Source of the DNA: an uncultured Collinsella sp.
GTDB lineage: Bacteria > Actinomycetota > Coriobacteriia > Coriobacteriales > Coriobacteriaceae
Length of the DNA: 28,705 bases
Direction: 5' to 3'
Assembly: GCA_902494625.1 (NCBI GenBank)
Contig: CABUUB010000020.1
Location: 1 to 28,705 of the forward strand
This document shows, one piece after another, positions 7,347-13,422 of the stretch. The notes under the pieces were generated by a model. The model made no database searches and was not told the origin of the DNA. It was given only the letters and a program-made list of their open reading frames with translations. How positions within the stretch are numbered: the stretch's first letter is position 1; the number at the start of each line of letters is the position of its first letter. The position numbers were made by a program, and so were the translations under genes.

Positions 7347-8213
7347 ATGAGCTGGGCACTTATCTCAGATTCAAGCTGTAACCTCCGCGATTGGCAACCG
7401 ACCGCGCCCCATACCACCTTTGCATTTGCGCCCCTCAAAATTCGAGTGGGGGAGCGTGAATTCATCGATGACCTTTCGCTCGATGTTCATGAGCTCAACT
7501 GCGCTGTTCAGGCGGAGACGAACGCTTCTTCGAGCGCTTGTCCCAGCGTAGGGGAGTGGGCCGAGCTCTTCAAATTGGCAGACAAGACCATCTGCATGCC
7601 GATCTCTGAGGGCGTGTCGGGCAGCTACAACGCGGCAGCCACGGCTCGCGATATGGTTCTTGCCGAGGAACCGGACCGACAGATTCATCTAGTCAATTCA
7701 CGCGCAGCTGGCGGCAAAATGGACCTCATTTTCCTGCTGTTCGACCGCTATCTTGCAAGCAACCCGAATGTCTCATTCGAGGATGCTTGCGCATACTTCG
7801 ATAGTCTTGAACAGAACAGCAAAATCCTCTTCAGTTTGTGCAATTACGAAAACCTCGCCAAAGCCGGACGTATCCCTAAGGCAGCCGGCGTCATTGCCAA
7901 CAAGCTCAATATCCGCATTTTGGGCACGGCGAGCGAGGCCGGTAAAATCGAACTCGTCGGGCACACGCGTGGCGAAAAGAAGATGCTCAACAAGATCATC
8001 GATACCATGGAAGCCGAGGGTTTTACGGGCGGTGAGGTCATCATCGATCACGTTGAGAACGAAGCTGGAGCCCAGGCGCTTACTGACCGCATAGTCGAGC
8101 ATTGGCCCGGCTCCAAAACCATCATCATGCCCTGTAACGGGCTAGATTCATACTATGCCGAAATGCATGGGCTCATTATCGGCTACGGCATGGGCGTGGC
8201 TTCGGGCAAATAA
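7347..8213 (+). CDS. DegV-family fatty-acid-binding protein
   Basis: The product has 288 residues, with AGAAAGGA (7333-7340) six bases before the ATG. It starts with the DegV hallmark ALISDSSCNLR and contains the conserved PISEGVSGSYNAA lipid head-group loop (about 90-102). The second domain includes NYENLAKAGRIPKAAG and the end segment GLIIGYGMGVASGK. DegV/FakB proteins bind a single fatty acid and, when paired with a FakA kinase, present it for phosphorylation. No fakA is in this window, so the role here is from family knowledge only. The gene has its own promoter, with a strong palindrome over it, and a bidirectional terminator after it. Confidence 0.92.
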   Translation: MSWALISDSSCNLRDWQPTAPHTTFAFAPLKIRVGEREFIDDLSLDVHELNCAVQAETNASSSACPSVGEWAELFKLADKTICMPISEGVSGSYNAAATARDMVLAEEPDRQIHLVNSRAAGGKMDLIFLLFDRYLASNPNVSFEDACAYFDSLEQNSKILFSLCNYENLAKAGRIPKAAGVIANKLNIRILGTASEAGKIELVGHTRGEKKMLNKIIDTMEAEGFTGGEVIIDHVENEAGAQALTDRIVEHWPGSKTIIMPCNGLDSYYAEMHGLIIGYGMGVASGK

Positions 8214-8232
8214 AGTCCAACCAAGCAAAAAT

Positions 8233-8277
8233 ACGGGCGGGACAAAGAGCCATCTGTCACTTTGTCCCGCCCGTTTT
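8233..8277. terminator. Bidirectional terminator between degV and the DUF1836 gene
   Basis: A perfect 15-bp stem pairs 8233-8247 with 8260-8274. On the plus strand it is followed by TTTT (8274-8277). On the minus strand it is followed by the complement of the A tract at 8227-8230. It therefore serves both convergent genes. Confidence 0.93.
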
Positions 8278-8286
8278 ATACGTCGG

Positions 8287-8898
8287 CTAGCTATTAAACC
8301 CGTTGAACTTGAGATAGCTCATCAGGTACGCCTTCGAAACGAAGGACGATACCGCACTGCGCACAAGCAGCGACTCGCGTGTGACCTGATGCGCTGTATC
8401 GGGTACAGGCGTCTGCTCGACGGAAAACGCCGCACGAATCGATGCCTCAAGTTGATCGACTACATAATCGAAAGCCGTCGGAGCATCGTAGCTCAAACGC
8501 TGAATATTAAAGAGCGCCTGGACCGCAGCGATGGGCAGCACCTGCTTAAAGATACAAATGGCGATGAGACGCGCAATCTGCTCGCGGCCATATTGCTTTT
8601 TGACCGGAGCAGGCACCAGGCCGACCTTCACGTAGTTATTGATCATCGACGGCGTAATGACAGGCTGCTCAACGCAAATAGACAGCGGATCCATCCACAG
8701 CGCAACATACTCAATGACCTGGTCGCGGTAGAGCGTCACATTGGGCAACTGGTCATAGCGCGGCAGACTCAACGTATTGAGTTTGCGCACGATTTCGGAC
8801 TGAATAAATGCATCGGGCAGCACAGTGGGCTGAATATCCTCAGGCTTAATGCTGACCGACGAATCAGACATCGGAATAACGTGTTTAACGTGATTCAT
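8287..8898 (-). CDS. DUF1836 helix-turn-helix regulator
   Basis: The product has 203 residues. I chose the ATG at 8898 because GGAGG lies six bases upstream (complement of 8905-8909); a longer frame to 8997 would run through a terminator. The central part (about 60-165) matches the DUF1836 pattern. It includes ITPSMINNYVKVGLVPAP, which resembles a MerR-type recognition helix and wing, and YGREQIARLIAICIFKQVL. DUF1836 proteins are presumed DNA-binding regulators with no defined targets. The gene is convergent with degV, and its promoter shares a half-site with the degV operator, so it is the best local candidate for the factor that binds there and for self-regulation. Targets are inferred. Confidence 0.82.
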   Translation of the reverse strand: MNHVKHVIPMSDSSVSIKPEDIQPTVLPDAFIQSEIVRKLNTLSLPRYDQLPNVTLYRDQVIEYVALWMDPLSICVEQPVITPSMINNYVKVGLVPAPVKKQYGREQIARLIAICIFKQVLPIAAVQALFNIQRLSYDAPTAFDYVVDQLEASIRAAFSVEQTPVPDTAHQVTRESLLVRSAVSSFVSKAYLMSYLKFNGFNS

Positions 8899-8922
8899 AA
8901 AGGTCCTCCGTTCATTTTCTAT

Positions 8923-8960
8923 ATTGTATTCTACGTTATCTAGTTTTGCATACCACATAG
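8923..8960 (-). promoter_or_regulatory. Promoter of the DUF1836 gene with an operator-like half-site
   Basis: Reading the minus strand, TACAAT (complement of 8923-8928) is a good -10, 24 bases before the start codon. The spacer holds ACTAGATAACGTA (complement of 8932-8944), which matches the degV palindrome arm ACTAGATAGCCGTA apart from a 1-base gap and one substitution. A weaker, diverged opposite arm (ATAGCCG, 8957-8963) lies across a 10-base centre. Confidence 0.55.
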
Positions 8961-8970
8961 CCGGCAAGAA

Positions 8971-9010
8971 AAATGGCGGGACAGTGCACTGATGCATTGT
9001 CCCGCCATTT
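8971..9010 (-). terminator. Intrinsic terminator of trxB
   Basis: A 13-bp perfect stem (8971-8983 with 8998-9010) continues inward through a G-T pair and four more pairs to a CTGA loop. On the minus strand it ends in TTTTTCTT. It lies 42 bases after the trxB stop and just before the DUF1836 promoter. Confidence 0.93.
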
Positions 9011-9051
9011 AGTTAATTGATAGCAACCTTACATAAGATATATTATCGTAC

Positions 9052-9990
9052 TTATCCACGAAGAAATGCGTATGCGCTGGTTGCGGCTATGGCTCCGTCA
9101 GAAACCGCGGTCACAACCTGACGTAAGCGCTTGGAACGGATATCGCCAGCGGCAAATAGACCTGGCGTGCGGGTCGCCATGGATTCATCAGTCAGAATGC
9201 CGCCATCAGGCGCCAGATCGACAAGATGCTCAACAAGCTCGGTATGGGGTTGCGTCCCGGTAAAGACAAAGATGCCAAACGAGCCAGGCTCAAAGGTCTC
9301 AGCATGCGTCTTACCGCTTGCATTGTCCTTGAACGTAATTGTCGTGGGCATCGCTTCACCAGAAAGCTCAACAATACTAGTTTGGTACCTAACTGTAATA
9401 TTGTCCTTTTTGAGTACTTTCTGAACAACACCATCAGGCGCACGGAACTGGTCGCGGCGCAGCACGATGGTCACACTGCTGGCGATTTCTGACAAGAACA
9501 GAGCCTCCTCGCAGGCAGCATTGCCGCCGCCGATGACAAAGACCTGTTTGCCGCGGAAGAACATGCCGTCACATGTTGCGCAATATGAAACGCCACGACC
9601 GCGATACGTATCCTCGCCAGCGAAACCTGCCGGACGCGGCGTGGCACCCATGCAAGCGATAACGCTCGAGGCCAGCGTATCGCCCATATCATGATGTACC
9701 GTAAACAGCGCTGCATCGGCATCGTAATCGATACCCGTAACCATGCTCCATGTAACCTGCGCTCCCAGCCCCTCTGCATGTTGCTGAAAACGCTCGCCGA
9801 GTTCGGCGCCACTCAAGAGCGGAATGCCCGGATAGTTCTCGACTTCATTGGTCGTGGCGATCTGTCCACCCGACATGCCCTGCTCAATCACGGTCGTCGT
9901 CAGGTTGGCACGCGCAGCGTAAATGGCGGCAGCATAGCCCGCGGGGCCTCCACCGATAATCGCAACATCGATCGGCTGATCGGTAGTCAT
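9052..9990 (-). CDS. trxB: Thioredoxin reductase (NADPH, FAD)
   Basis: The product has 312 residues. The ATG at 9990 follows AGAGGA and opens directly on the FAD-binding fold (GGGPAG, 13-18); the upstream extension to 10065 has no family match. The redox-active disulfide CATC is at C137 and C140. The NADPH site GGGNAA is near 155-160, and the C-terminal FAD motif FAAGDIR is followed by RQVVTAVSDGAIAA. It reduces thioredoxin with NADPH in the cytoplasm. No thioredoxin gene is adjacent. It is divergent from the glycosyltransferase gene and monocistronic by its terminator. Confidence 0.95.
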   Translation of the reverse strand: MTTDQPIDVAIIGGGPAGYAAAIYAARANLTTTVIEQGMSGGQIATTNEVENYPGIPLLSGAELGERFQQHAEGLGAQVTWSMVTGIDYDADAALFTVHHDMGDTLASSVIACMGATPRPAGFAGEDTYRGRGVSYCATCDGMFFRGKQVFVIGGGNAACEEALFLSEIASSVTIVLRRDQFRAPDGVVQKVLKKDNITVRYQTSIVELSGEAMPTTITFKDNASGKTHAETFEPGSFGIFVFTGTQPHTELVEHLVDLAPDGGILTDESMATRTPGLFAAGDIRSKRLRQVVTAVSDGAIAATSAYAFLRG

Positions 9991-10107
9991 GAAGAATCCT
10001 CTCGTCGAAACGTTGTCGTTCTTTGCGCTCATACCCAAATTTACGTGAACATGACACTCATGCACTACAATGATAAATCGCGTAACAAAGCTGAAGGGGA
10101 GTTATCG
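9991..10107. promoter_or_regulatory. Divergent promoter region, trxB / glycosyltransferase
   Basis: This 117-base gap must hold both promoters. On the plus strand TACAAT (10066-10071) is a good -10 for the glycosyltransferase, with only a weak -35 (GTGAAC, 10045-10050, 15-base spacing). On the minus strand TATGAG (complement of 10028-10033) is a possible, weak -10 for trxB. No palindrome or riboswitch is visible. Confidence 0.45.
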
Positions 10108-11409
10108 ATGGATCAAACGCAGACGAGCAATAGCGCTCCCCTGCCCATGCAAGCTACTCCCCAACCGGAGCAAATGACCGTTTCACCTGCACAAAAACCC
10201 CTAGTAACCATTGTGCACGCATCGGTTGGATCGGGCCACAAAGCCGCCGCCAACGCGATTGCACAAGCATTTGACCTTATCCGCGGCACCAAGGGAATCC
10301 CTGAGGATATTGAAATTGAAGTGCTCGATATCCTTGATTTTGGACGTATTAAATTCGACGGCAATAAGACCGCGGCTTCTTTTACGGGAGCCACACGCCC
10401 CATTTACGACCTGACCTGGCGATATACGCTTACGGGACATCTTCTCTGGGGTGGCGGCACGGCATGGTCGCGAATTATGTTCCCCGCCTTCAACGAATAT
10501 ATTCGTCGCCGCAGGCCTATAGCCGTGGTCGCAACGCACATCACAGCAGCCAATGTTGCCGTGGGCGCCCGCGTCATCACGGGTATCGATTATCCGGTCA
10601 CCTGCGTACCAACAGACTATGAAGTCGAAGGCTTTTGGCCCCACAAGGACACCGACCTGTTCTGCGTGGCCAACGAGTTTATGGCCGAAACGCTGCGCCC
10701 GCGCAAGGTACCCGAATCAAAGATTCGCATTACCGGCATTCCTATTCGCGCCGGATTCGACACGGATTACGATCGCGAGGAAGAGCTCGCAAAGTTCAAC
10801 CTCCCCACCGACAAGACCGTCGTGTTGGTAATGGCCGGTGCCAGTTTGCCTCAGCCTTACGTCCGCTTTCGCGCGGCGATGGACCACACACTCCCCTTCC
10901 TGCGCGGCTTCGAAGACATGCACTTTGTCTTTTTGCCCGGCAAAGACGTGGAGTATGCCGCCCGACTCAAGACGCTCTTCGACGCCATGAAGCTCGACAA
11001 CGTCACGGTTCTGGACTACGTGGACGACATGGCAGCCCTCATGCACGGCTGCGACCTGGCAATCCTCAAATCGGGCGGGCTCACCGTCACTGAGTGCCTG
11101 TGCGCGCATCTGCCGATGATCCTACTGGGCAAATCATACGGTCAGGAAAAGGCCAACACCACGATGCTCACCGGCATGGGCGCCAGCATGCATGTCACCA
11201 CCGCACGAGAACTCATCGTAACCCTACGTCACTTGCACGACCATCCCGAATCACTCAAAGCCCTACTCATCAACGGCGAAGTACTACGCCGCCCTCACGC
11301 TGCCAAAGACATCGCCATCGCAACCATGGAGCTCGTAGGCAAGCCCCAAAAGCGCAAACGAGCCTTCTGCCGCTTCTACTGGGGCGGAAAACCTGCGCAT
11401 ATCCGCTAG
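10108..11409 (+). CDS. MGDG-synthase-type glycosyltransferase (GT28), probable diacylglycerol glucosyltransferase
   Basis: The product has 433 residues. The ATG at 10108 is set by AAGGGGAG (10094-10101). After a Gln/Pro-rich leader of about 30 residues, the N-terminal Rossmann domain begins VTIVHASVGSGHKAAANAI, the MGDG_synth signature with the GSGH lipid-acceptor loop. The C-terminal half has the UDP-sugar site: AILKSGGLTVTECLCAHLP and GKSYGQEKANTTML. Family members move glucose or galactose onto diacylglycerol on the inner membrane face to make glycolipids and lipoteichoic acid anchors. No transmembrane helix is seen, so peripheral attachment is expected. MurG is a relative, but the GSGH form and lack of MurG motifs exclude it. 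The exact sugar and acceptor are not predictable. Confidence 0.88.
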   Translation: MDQTQTSNSAPLPMQATPQPEQMTVSPAQKPLVTIVHASVGSGHKAAANAIAQAFDLIRGTKGIPEDIEIEVLDILDFGRIKFDGNKTAASFTGATRPIYDLTWRYTLTGHLLWGGGTAWSRIMFPAFNEYIRRRRPIAVVATHITAANVAVGARVITGIDYPVTCVPTDYEVEGFWPHKDTDLFCVANEFMAETLRPRKVPESKIRITGIPIRAGFDTDYDREEELAKFNLPTDKTVVLVMAGASLPQPYVRFRAAMDHTLPFLRGFEDMHFVFLPGKDVEYAARLKTLFDAMKLDNVTVLDYVDDMAALMHGCDLAILKSGGLTVTECLCAHLPMILLGKSYGQEKANTTMLTGMGASMHVTTARELIVTLRHLHDHPESLKALLINGEVLRRPHAAKDIAIATMELVGKPQKRKRAFCRFYWGGKPAHIR

Positions 11410-11422
11410 CGTCTTAACGGCC

Positions 11423-11526
11423 GCTGCTCGGCGGGAGCCGCCCATATATCATTCCATGCTCAAACATTCTCGCTGCGCTGCGAAACTGCGCGTGGAACGA
11501 TATATGGGCGGCTCCCGCCGAGCAGC
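11423..11526 (+). repeat. Hairpin element copy 1: unique stem, shared core
   Basis: The 37-base arms (11423-11459 and 11490-11526) pair with a single A-C mismatch and one G-T pair. The central part, 11457-11492, is 36 bases that recur exactly, in reverse orientation, as the loop of copy 2. The outer stem (11423-11445) is G+C-rich and unrelated in sequence to the outer stem of copy 2. Next to the core both copies also share a short A/T-rich step (ATATC followed by a TTCC/TCCC-like stretch). Confidence 0.85.
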
Positions 11527-11606
11527 TACGTTTACGTGCTAGCAGTTACACCAGATTCCCCACCATTAGAACCTGCAAAGGCAAAACCTGAAAATATTAA
11601 TACAGA

Positions 11607-11649
11607 TAGCCGATGCGACAAAGGAGGTATCCCTTTATCGCATCGGCTA
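11607..11649. repeat. Hairpin with a ribosome-binding-site-like sequence at its tip
   Basis: A perfect 12-bp stem (11607-11618 with 11638-11649) continues past one mismatch through AAAGG/CCTTT to a small loop. AAAGGAGGT (11620-11628), a full match to the 16S anti-Shine-Dalgarno complement, lies in the upper stem and loop. No open reading frame begins at a suitable distance downstream. On the plus strand TTGTTTTAT begins 11 bases after the stem, so it could be a weak terminator of the glycosyltransferase transcript. Confidence 0.65.
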
Positions 11650-11683
11650 ACTAGAAAGATTGTTTTATCTCAAGCATGTAGCC

Positions 11684-11781
11684 CTTTCGCCTGAGCCCCA
11701 TACATATCGTCCCGCGCGCAGTTTCGCAGCGCAGCGAGAATGTTTGAGCACGGGATGATATGTATGGGGCTCAGGCGAAAG
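11684..11781 (-). repeat. Hairpin element copy 2: unique stem, shared core in reverse
   Basis: The 31-base arms (11684-11714 and 11751-11781) pair completely with one G-T pair. The 36-base loop 11715-11750 is the exact reverse complement of 11457-11492 in copy 1. The arm sequence, rich in CTGAGCCCC, has no similarity to the outer arm of copy 1. Such perfect pairing over 31 bases, with no sequence shared between copies, implies that pairing itself is selected or was created recently. Confidence 0.85.
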
Positions 11782-11790
11782 CGGGATCCA

Positions 11791-11850
11791 TGCGCCCCTG
11801 CGAAGCGAGAATGTTTGAGCATGGAATGATATAGGTAAGCCCCGGGCGGG
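11791..11850 (-). repeat. Degenerate third copy of the hairpin element
   Basis: GCGAGAATGTTTGAGCA (11805-11821) repeats 17 bases of the shared core. It continues as TGGAATGATATA, which matches the flank of the core in copy 1. The left part of the core is truncated (GCGAA instead of the full form), and the flanks can no longer form a long stem, apart from a short GGGC/GCCC possibility. Confidence 0.7.
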
Positions 11851-11866
11851 AGGGATACGAGCGCCC

Positions 11867-12310
11867 CTAAGCCACGCCGCTGGAGCCGAAGCCTCCGTTG
11901 CCTCGGTCGGTTTTGTCTAGTTCTTCTACTTCTACGAGGTTGACCGTGGGGACTTCTTGGATGACAAGTTGGGCTATGCGGTCGCCTTTGTTGATTTGGA
12001 TGTTGTTGGAGGGGTCCAGGTTGATGAGGATAACCTTGAGTTCTCCTCGGTAGTGGGCGTCAATGAGGCCCGGCGTGTTGACTATAGACAGGCCCTGCTT
12101 GATGGCCAAGCCGCTGCGGGGCTGCATGAAGCCGGCGTAGCCATCGGGCAGGGCGATGGCCAGCCCAGTAGAGACCAGACGACGTTCGAAGGGCTTCAAG
12201 ACGCAGTCCTCGTTGGAGCGCAGATCCAAGCCGGCATCGGTGGGATGGGCGTATTTGGGAAGCTCGACGGTGGGGTCGAGACGCTTTATGTTGACGGTAA
12301 TGTTGGACAT
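11867..12310 (-). CDS. dut: dUTP diphosphatase (dUTPase), trimeric type
   Basis: The product has 147 residues, with AAGGTGA before the ATG. It splits dUTP to dUMP and pyrophosphate, keeping uracil out of DNA and feeding dTMP synthesis. All five trimeric dUTPase motifs are present in order: TDAGLDLRS (24-32), PRSGLAIK, NTPGLIDAHYRGELKV with the substrate-binding Tyr, GDRIAQLVI, and the C-terminal RGNGGFGSSG lid. It starts 4 bases after the nrdR stop and is in one transcript with it. The pairing with the dNTP-synthesis repressor NrdR is functionally coherent. No T-rich terminator lies directly after it; the hairpin element copies begin about 15 bases beyond its 3' end. Confidence 0.96.
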   Translation of the reverse strand: MSNITVNIKRLDPTVELPKYAHPTDAGLDLRSNEDCVLKPFERRLVSTGLAIALPDGYAGFMQPRSGLAIKQGLSIVNTPGLIDAHYRGELKVILINLDPSNNIQINKGDRIAQLVIQEVPTVNLVEVEELDKTDRGNGGFGSSGVA

Positions 12311-12314
12311 GGAA

Positions 12315-12758
12315 TCACCTTAGCTTGTCGAGCTCTTGCAAAAACTCATCGACGTCTTTGAAATCGCGGTAGACCGAGGCAAAGCGGATGTACGCCACCT
12401 TGTCGATCTTGGCCAAGCGTTTGAGCACCATGTCACCCAACTCATGCGACGTGACGGCCGTCAGCGTGCGAGAGCGCAGCTCGACCTCGATGTCGTCGAT
12501 AATCTCATTGAGCTTCTTAGTGTCGATATCACGCTTGATGGTGGCGCGCATCAAGCCGACGAGCAGCTTATTGCGATCGAACCGCTGCTTAGTTCCGTCT
12601 GACTTAATGACCTCGATTGGGTCTTCGCATCGCTCGAACGTTGTAAAGCGGTAATTACACGAGCAACATTCGCGACGGCGCTTAATGGTGTTATTTGACT
12701 CCTGCATACGGGAATCAACGACGCGGGTATGTGCCTTGCCGCATTTGGGACAGCGCAT
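12315..12758 (-). CDS. nrdR: Transcriptional repressor NrdR
   Basis: The product has 147 residues. The N-terminal zinc ribbon has C3, C6, C31 and C34 (with an extra C32). The ATP-cone domain (about 49-139) begins IEVIKSDGTKQRFDRNKLLVGLMRA and ends KVAYIRFASVYRDFKDVDEF. NrdR senses ATP/dATP and represses ribonucleotide reductase operons. No nrd genes are in the window, so its targets are elsewhere. AGGAGG lies 4 bases before the ATG. The start codon and part of that site fall in the 3' arm of a 12-bp hairpin (12753-12796). Upstream is the LysM gene on the same strand (51-base gap); the LysM-nrdR order matches mycobacteria. Confidence 0.97.
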   Translation of the reverse strand: MRCPKCGKAHTRVVDSRMQESNNTIKRRRECCSCNYRFTTFERCEDPIEVIKSDGTKQRFDRNKLLVGLMRATIKRDIDTKKLNEIIDDIEVELRSRTLTAVTSHELGDMVLKRLAKIDKVAYIRFASVYRDFKDVDEFLQELDKLR

Positions 12759-12796
12759 GGTACCTCCTCTTAAACGATAACAAGGGTACCATGCGC
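12753..12796 (-). promoter_or_regulatory. Hairpin that includes the nrdR start codon
   Basis: GCGCATGGTACC (12753-12764) and GGTACCATGCGC (12785-12796) are a perfect 12-bp inverted repeat with a 20-base loop. In the mRNA the 3' arm contains the nrdR AUG and the last two bases of its AGGAGG; the rest of the site is in the loop. The 5' arm begins 13 bases after the LysM stop codon. Folding would reduce nrdR initiation. A DNA operator is the alternative reading. Confidence 0.65.
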
Positions 12797-12809
12797 AGCG
12801 CGATAATGA

Positions 12810-13262
12810 TTACGAACGAGCAGGAACCTTAAGATGCGCACCGGCGGCGAGCGAACCATGCTCCAGATGATTGACGTTACGGATCATGTCGGAAGTCTCT
12901 TGCGTGGAAAGGCCTTCGATTGGATATTCCTCGGCAAGCGACCAAAGAGAGTCGCCAGGCTGAACGCGAATGGTCTCGTAGGTAACGTTGGAAACGGACT
13001 CGGCATACGCGGCGTGACGAGCGCTAAAGACCGACGTAGCGAGGACAAAGAAGAGCGTAAGCGCAACGGCAAAGGCGACAATCGTCGGAACCTTCAGGGC
13101 AACGCGGGCCAGCGCGACTACAGTCTGCTGATTGCGAGCAGGCTTTACAGTCAAAGGCTGAAAGCCGGAGCGGCCACCCTGAACAACCGTAAAAGTGGGT
13201 TCTGCAGGCGTCTCGAGCTTAAGGGCGAGGTTTCCCTGGACCATATTCGTTGCGTTCATCAT
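12810..13262 (-). CDS. LysM-domain single-pass membrane protein, probable SOS division inhibitor (YneA/ChiZ/DivS-like)
   Basis: The product has 150 residues. Two consecutive ATG codons (13262 and 13259) follow GAGGAG, and the second has the better spacing. Residues 1-55 are a polar cytoplasmic tail. About 56-80 (TIVAFAVALTLFFVLATSVF) is one membrane span. The rest is an outside LysM domain (TIRVQPGDSLWSLAEEY ... LKVPA) that would bind peptidoglycan. No hydrolase domain is attached. It is divergent from lexA, with LexA boxes in its promoter, and is followed by nrdR, exactly the setting of the mycobacterial SOS protein Rv2719c/ChiZ and similar to Bacillus YneA. Inhibition of division during DNA damage is inferred from this setting. 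Confidence 0.8.
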   Translation of the reverse strand: MMNATNMVQGNLALKLETPAEPTFTVVQGGRSGFQPLTVKPARNQQTVVALARVALKVPTIVAFAVALTLFFVLATSVFSARHAAYAESVSNVTYETIRVQPGDSLWSLAEEYPIEGLSTQETSDMIRNVNHLEHGSLAAGAHLKVPARS

Positions 13263-13329
13263 GTTCTCCTCTCGCGTGTTTTGCTGAGAACAGTTTTATC
13301 AAGCCGCGCGGACAAAAATGTCTAGCGCG

Positions 13330-13343
13330 AGAACGAATGTTCG
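13330..13343. promoter_or_regulatory. LexA box 1
   Basis: AGAACGAATGTTCG fits the CGAAC-N4-GTTCG consensus at all but the first position. It lies just downstream of the -10 of the minus-strand LysM promoter, where bound LexA would block transcription. Confidence 0.75.
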
Positions 13344-13347
13344 GTTA

Positions 13348-13377
13348 TTATTATCTTCGAACAGTTGTTCCTGTCAA
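13348..13377 (-). promoter_or_regulatory. Promoter of the LysM gene
   Basis: On the minus strand a perfect TTGACA (complement of 13372-13377) and TAATAA (complement of 13348-13353) are 18 bases apart; an overlapping GATAAT gives a 16-base spacer. LexA box 2 fills the spacer. The leader to the start codon is about 80 bases. Confidence 0.75.
13358..13371. promoter_or_regulatory. LexA box 2
   Basis: CGAACAGTTGTTCC matches CGAAC-N4-GTTYG except for the final base. It sits between the -35 and -10 of the LysM promoter and upstream of lexA, so it can serve both directions. Confidence 0.85.
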
Positions 13378-13385
13378 GCAAAATT

Positions 13386-13399
13386 CGAACATTTGTTTG
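13386..13399. promoter_or_regulatory. LexA box 3
   Basis: CGAACATTTGTTTG matches the consensus on both halves (GTTYG). It is the box nearest to lexA, about 24 bases before its start codon, and probably mediates autorepression. Confidence 0.85.
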
Positions 13400-13422
13400 A
13401 CATGGGTAGAGAGGATGCCCTG

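Larger units (their letters stand above)
11410..11866. other. Gene-free region with three long hairpin structures
   Basis: These 457 bases lie between the convergent glycosyltransferase and dut genes and hold no credible open reading frame. They contain two large hairpins with an identical core (11423-11526 and 11684-11781), a degenerate third copy (about 11791-11850), and an unrelated hairpin (11607-11649). The stems alternate with A/T-rich spacers. One or more of the hairpins may end the two convergent transcripts, although none has a strong T tract. Confidence 0.8.

Noticed and set aside
8155..8943. A 262-codon plus-strand frame across the DUF1836 gene
   Set aside because: It starts inside degV, runs through a strong terminator and is antisense to the DUF1836 gene, which has a good ribosome site and family match.
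9691..10107. In-frame 5' extension of the glycosyltransferase
   Set aside because: The extension lies over the trxB coding region and the divergent promoter; the ribosome site and family start are at 10108.
11423..11781. CRISPR array
   Set aside because: The repeated units are in opposite orientation, with long self-complementary flanks and no regular spacers, and no cas genes are near.
13397..13402. TTGACA as a -35 for lexA
   Set aside because: A -10 at the proper distance would fall on the start codon at 13423. The hexamer is part of LexA box 3 and its flank.
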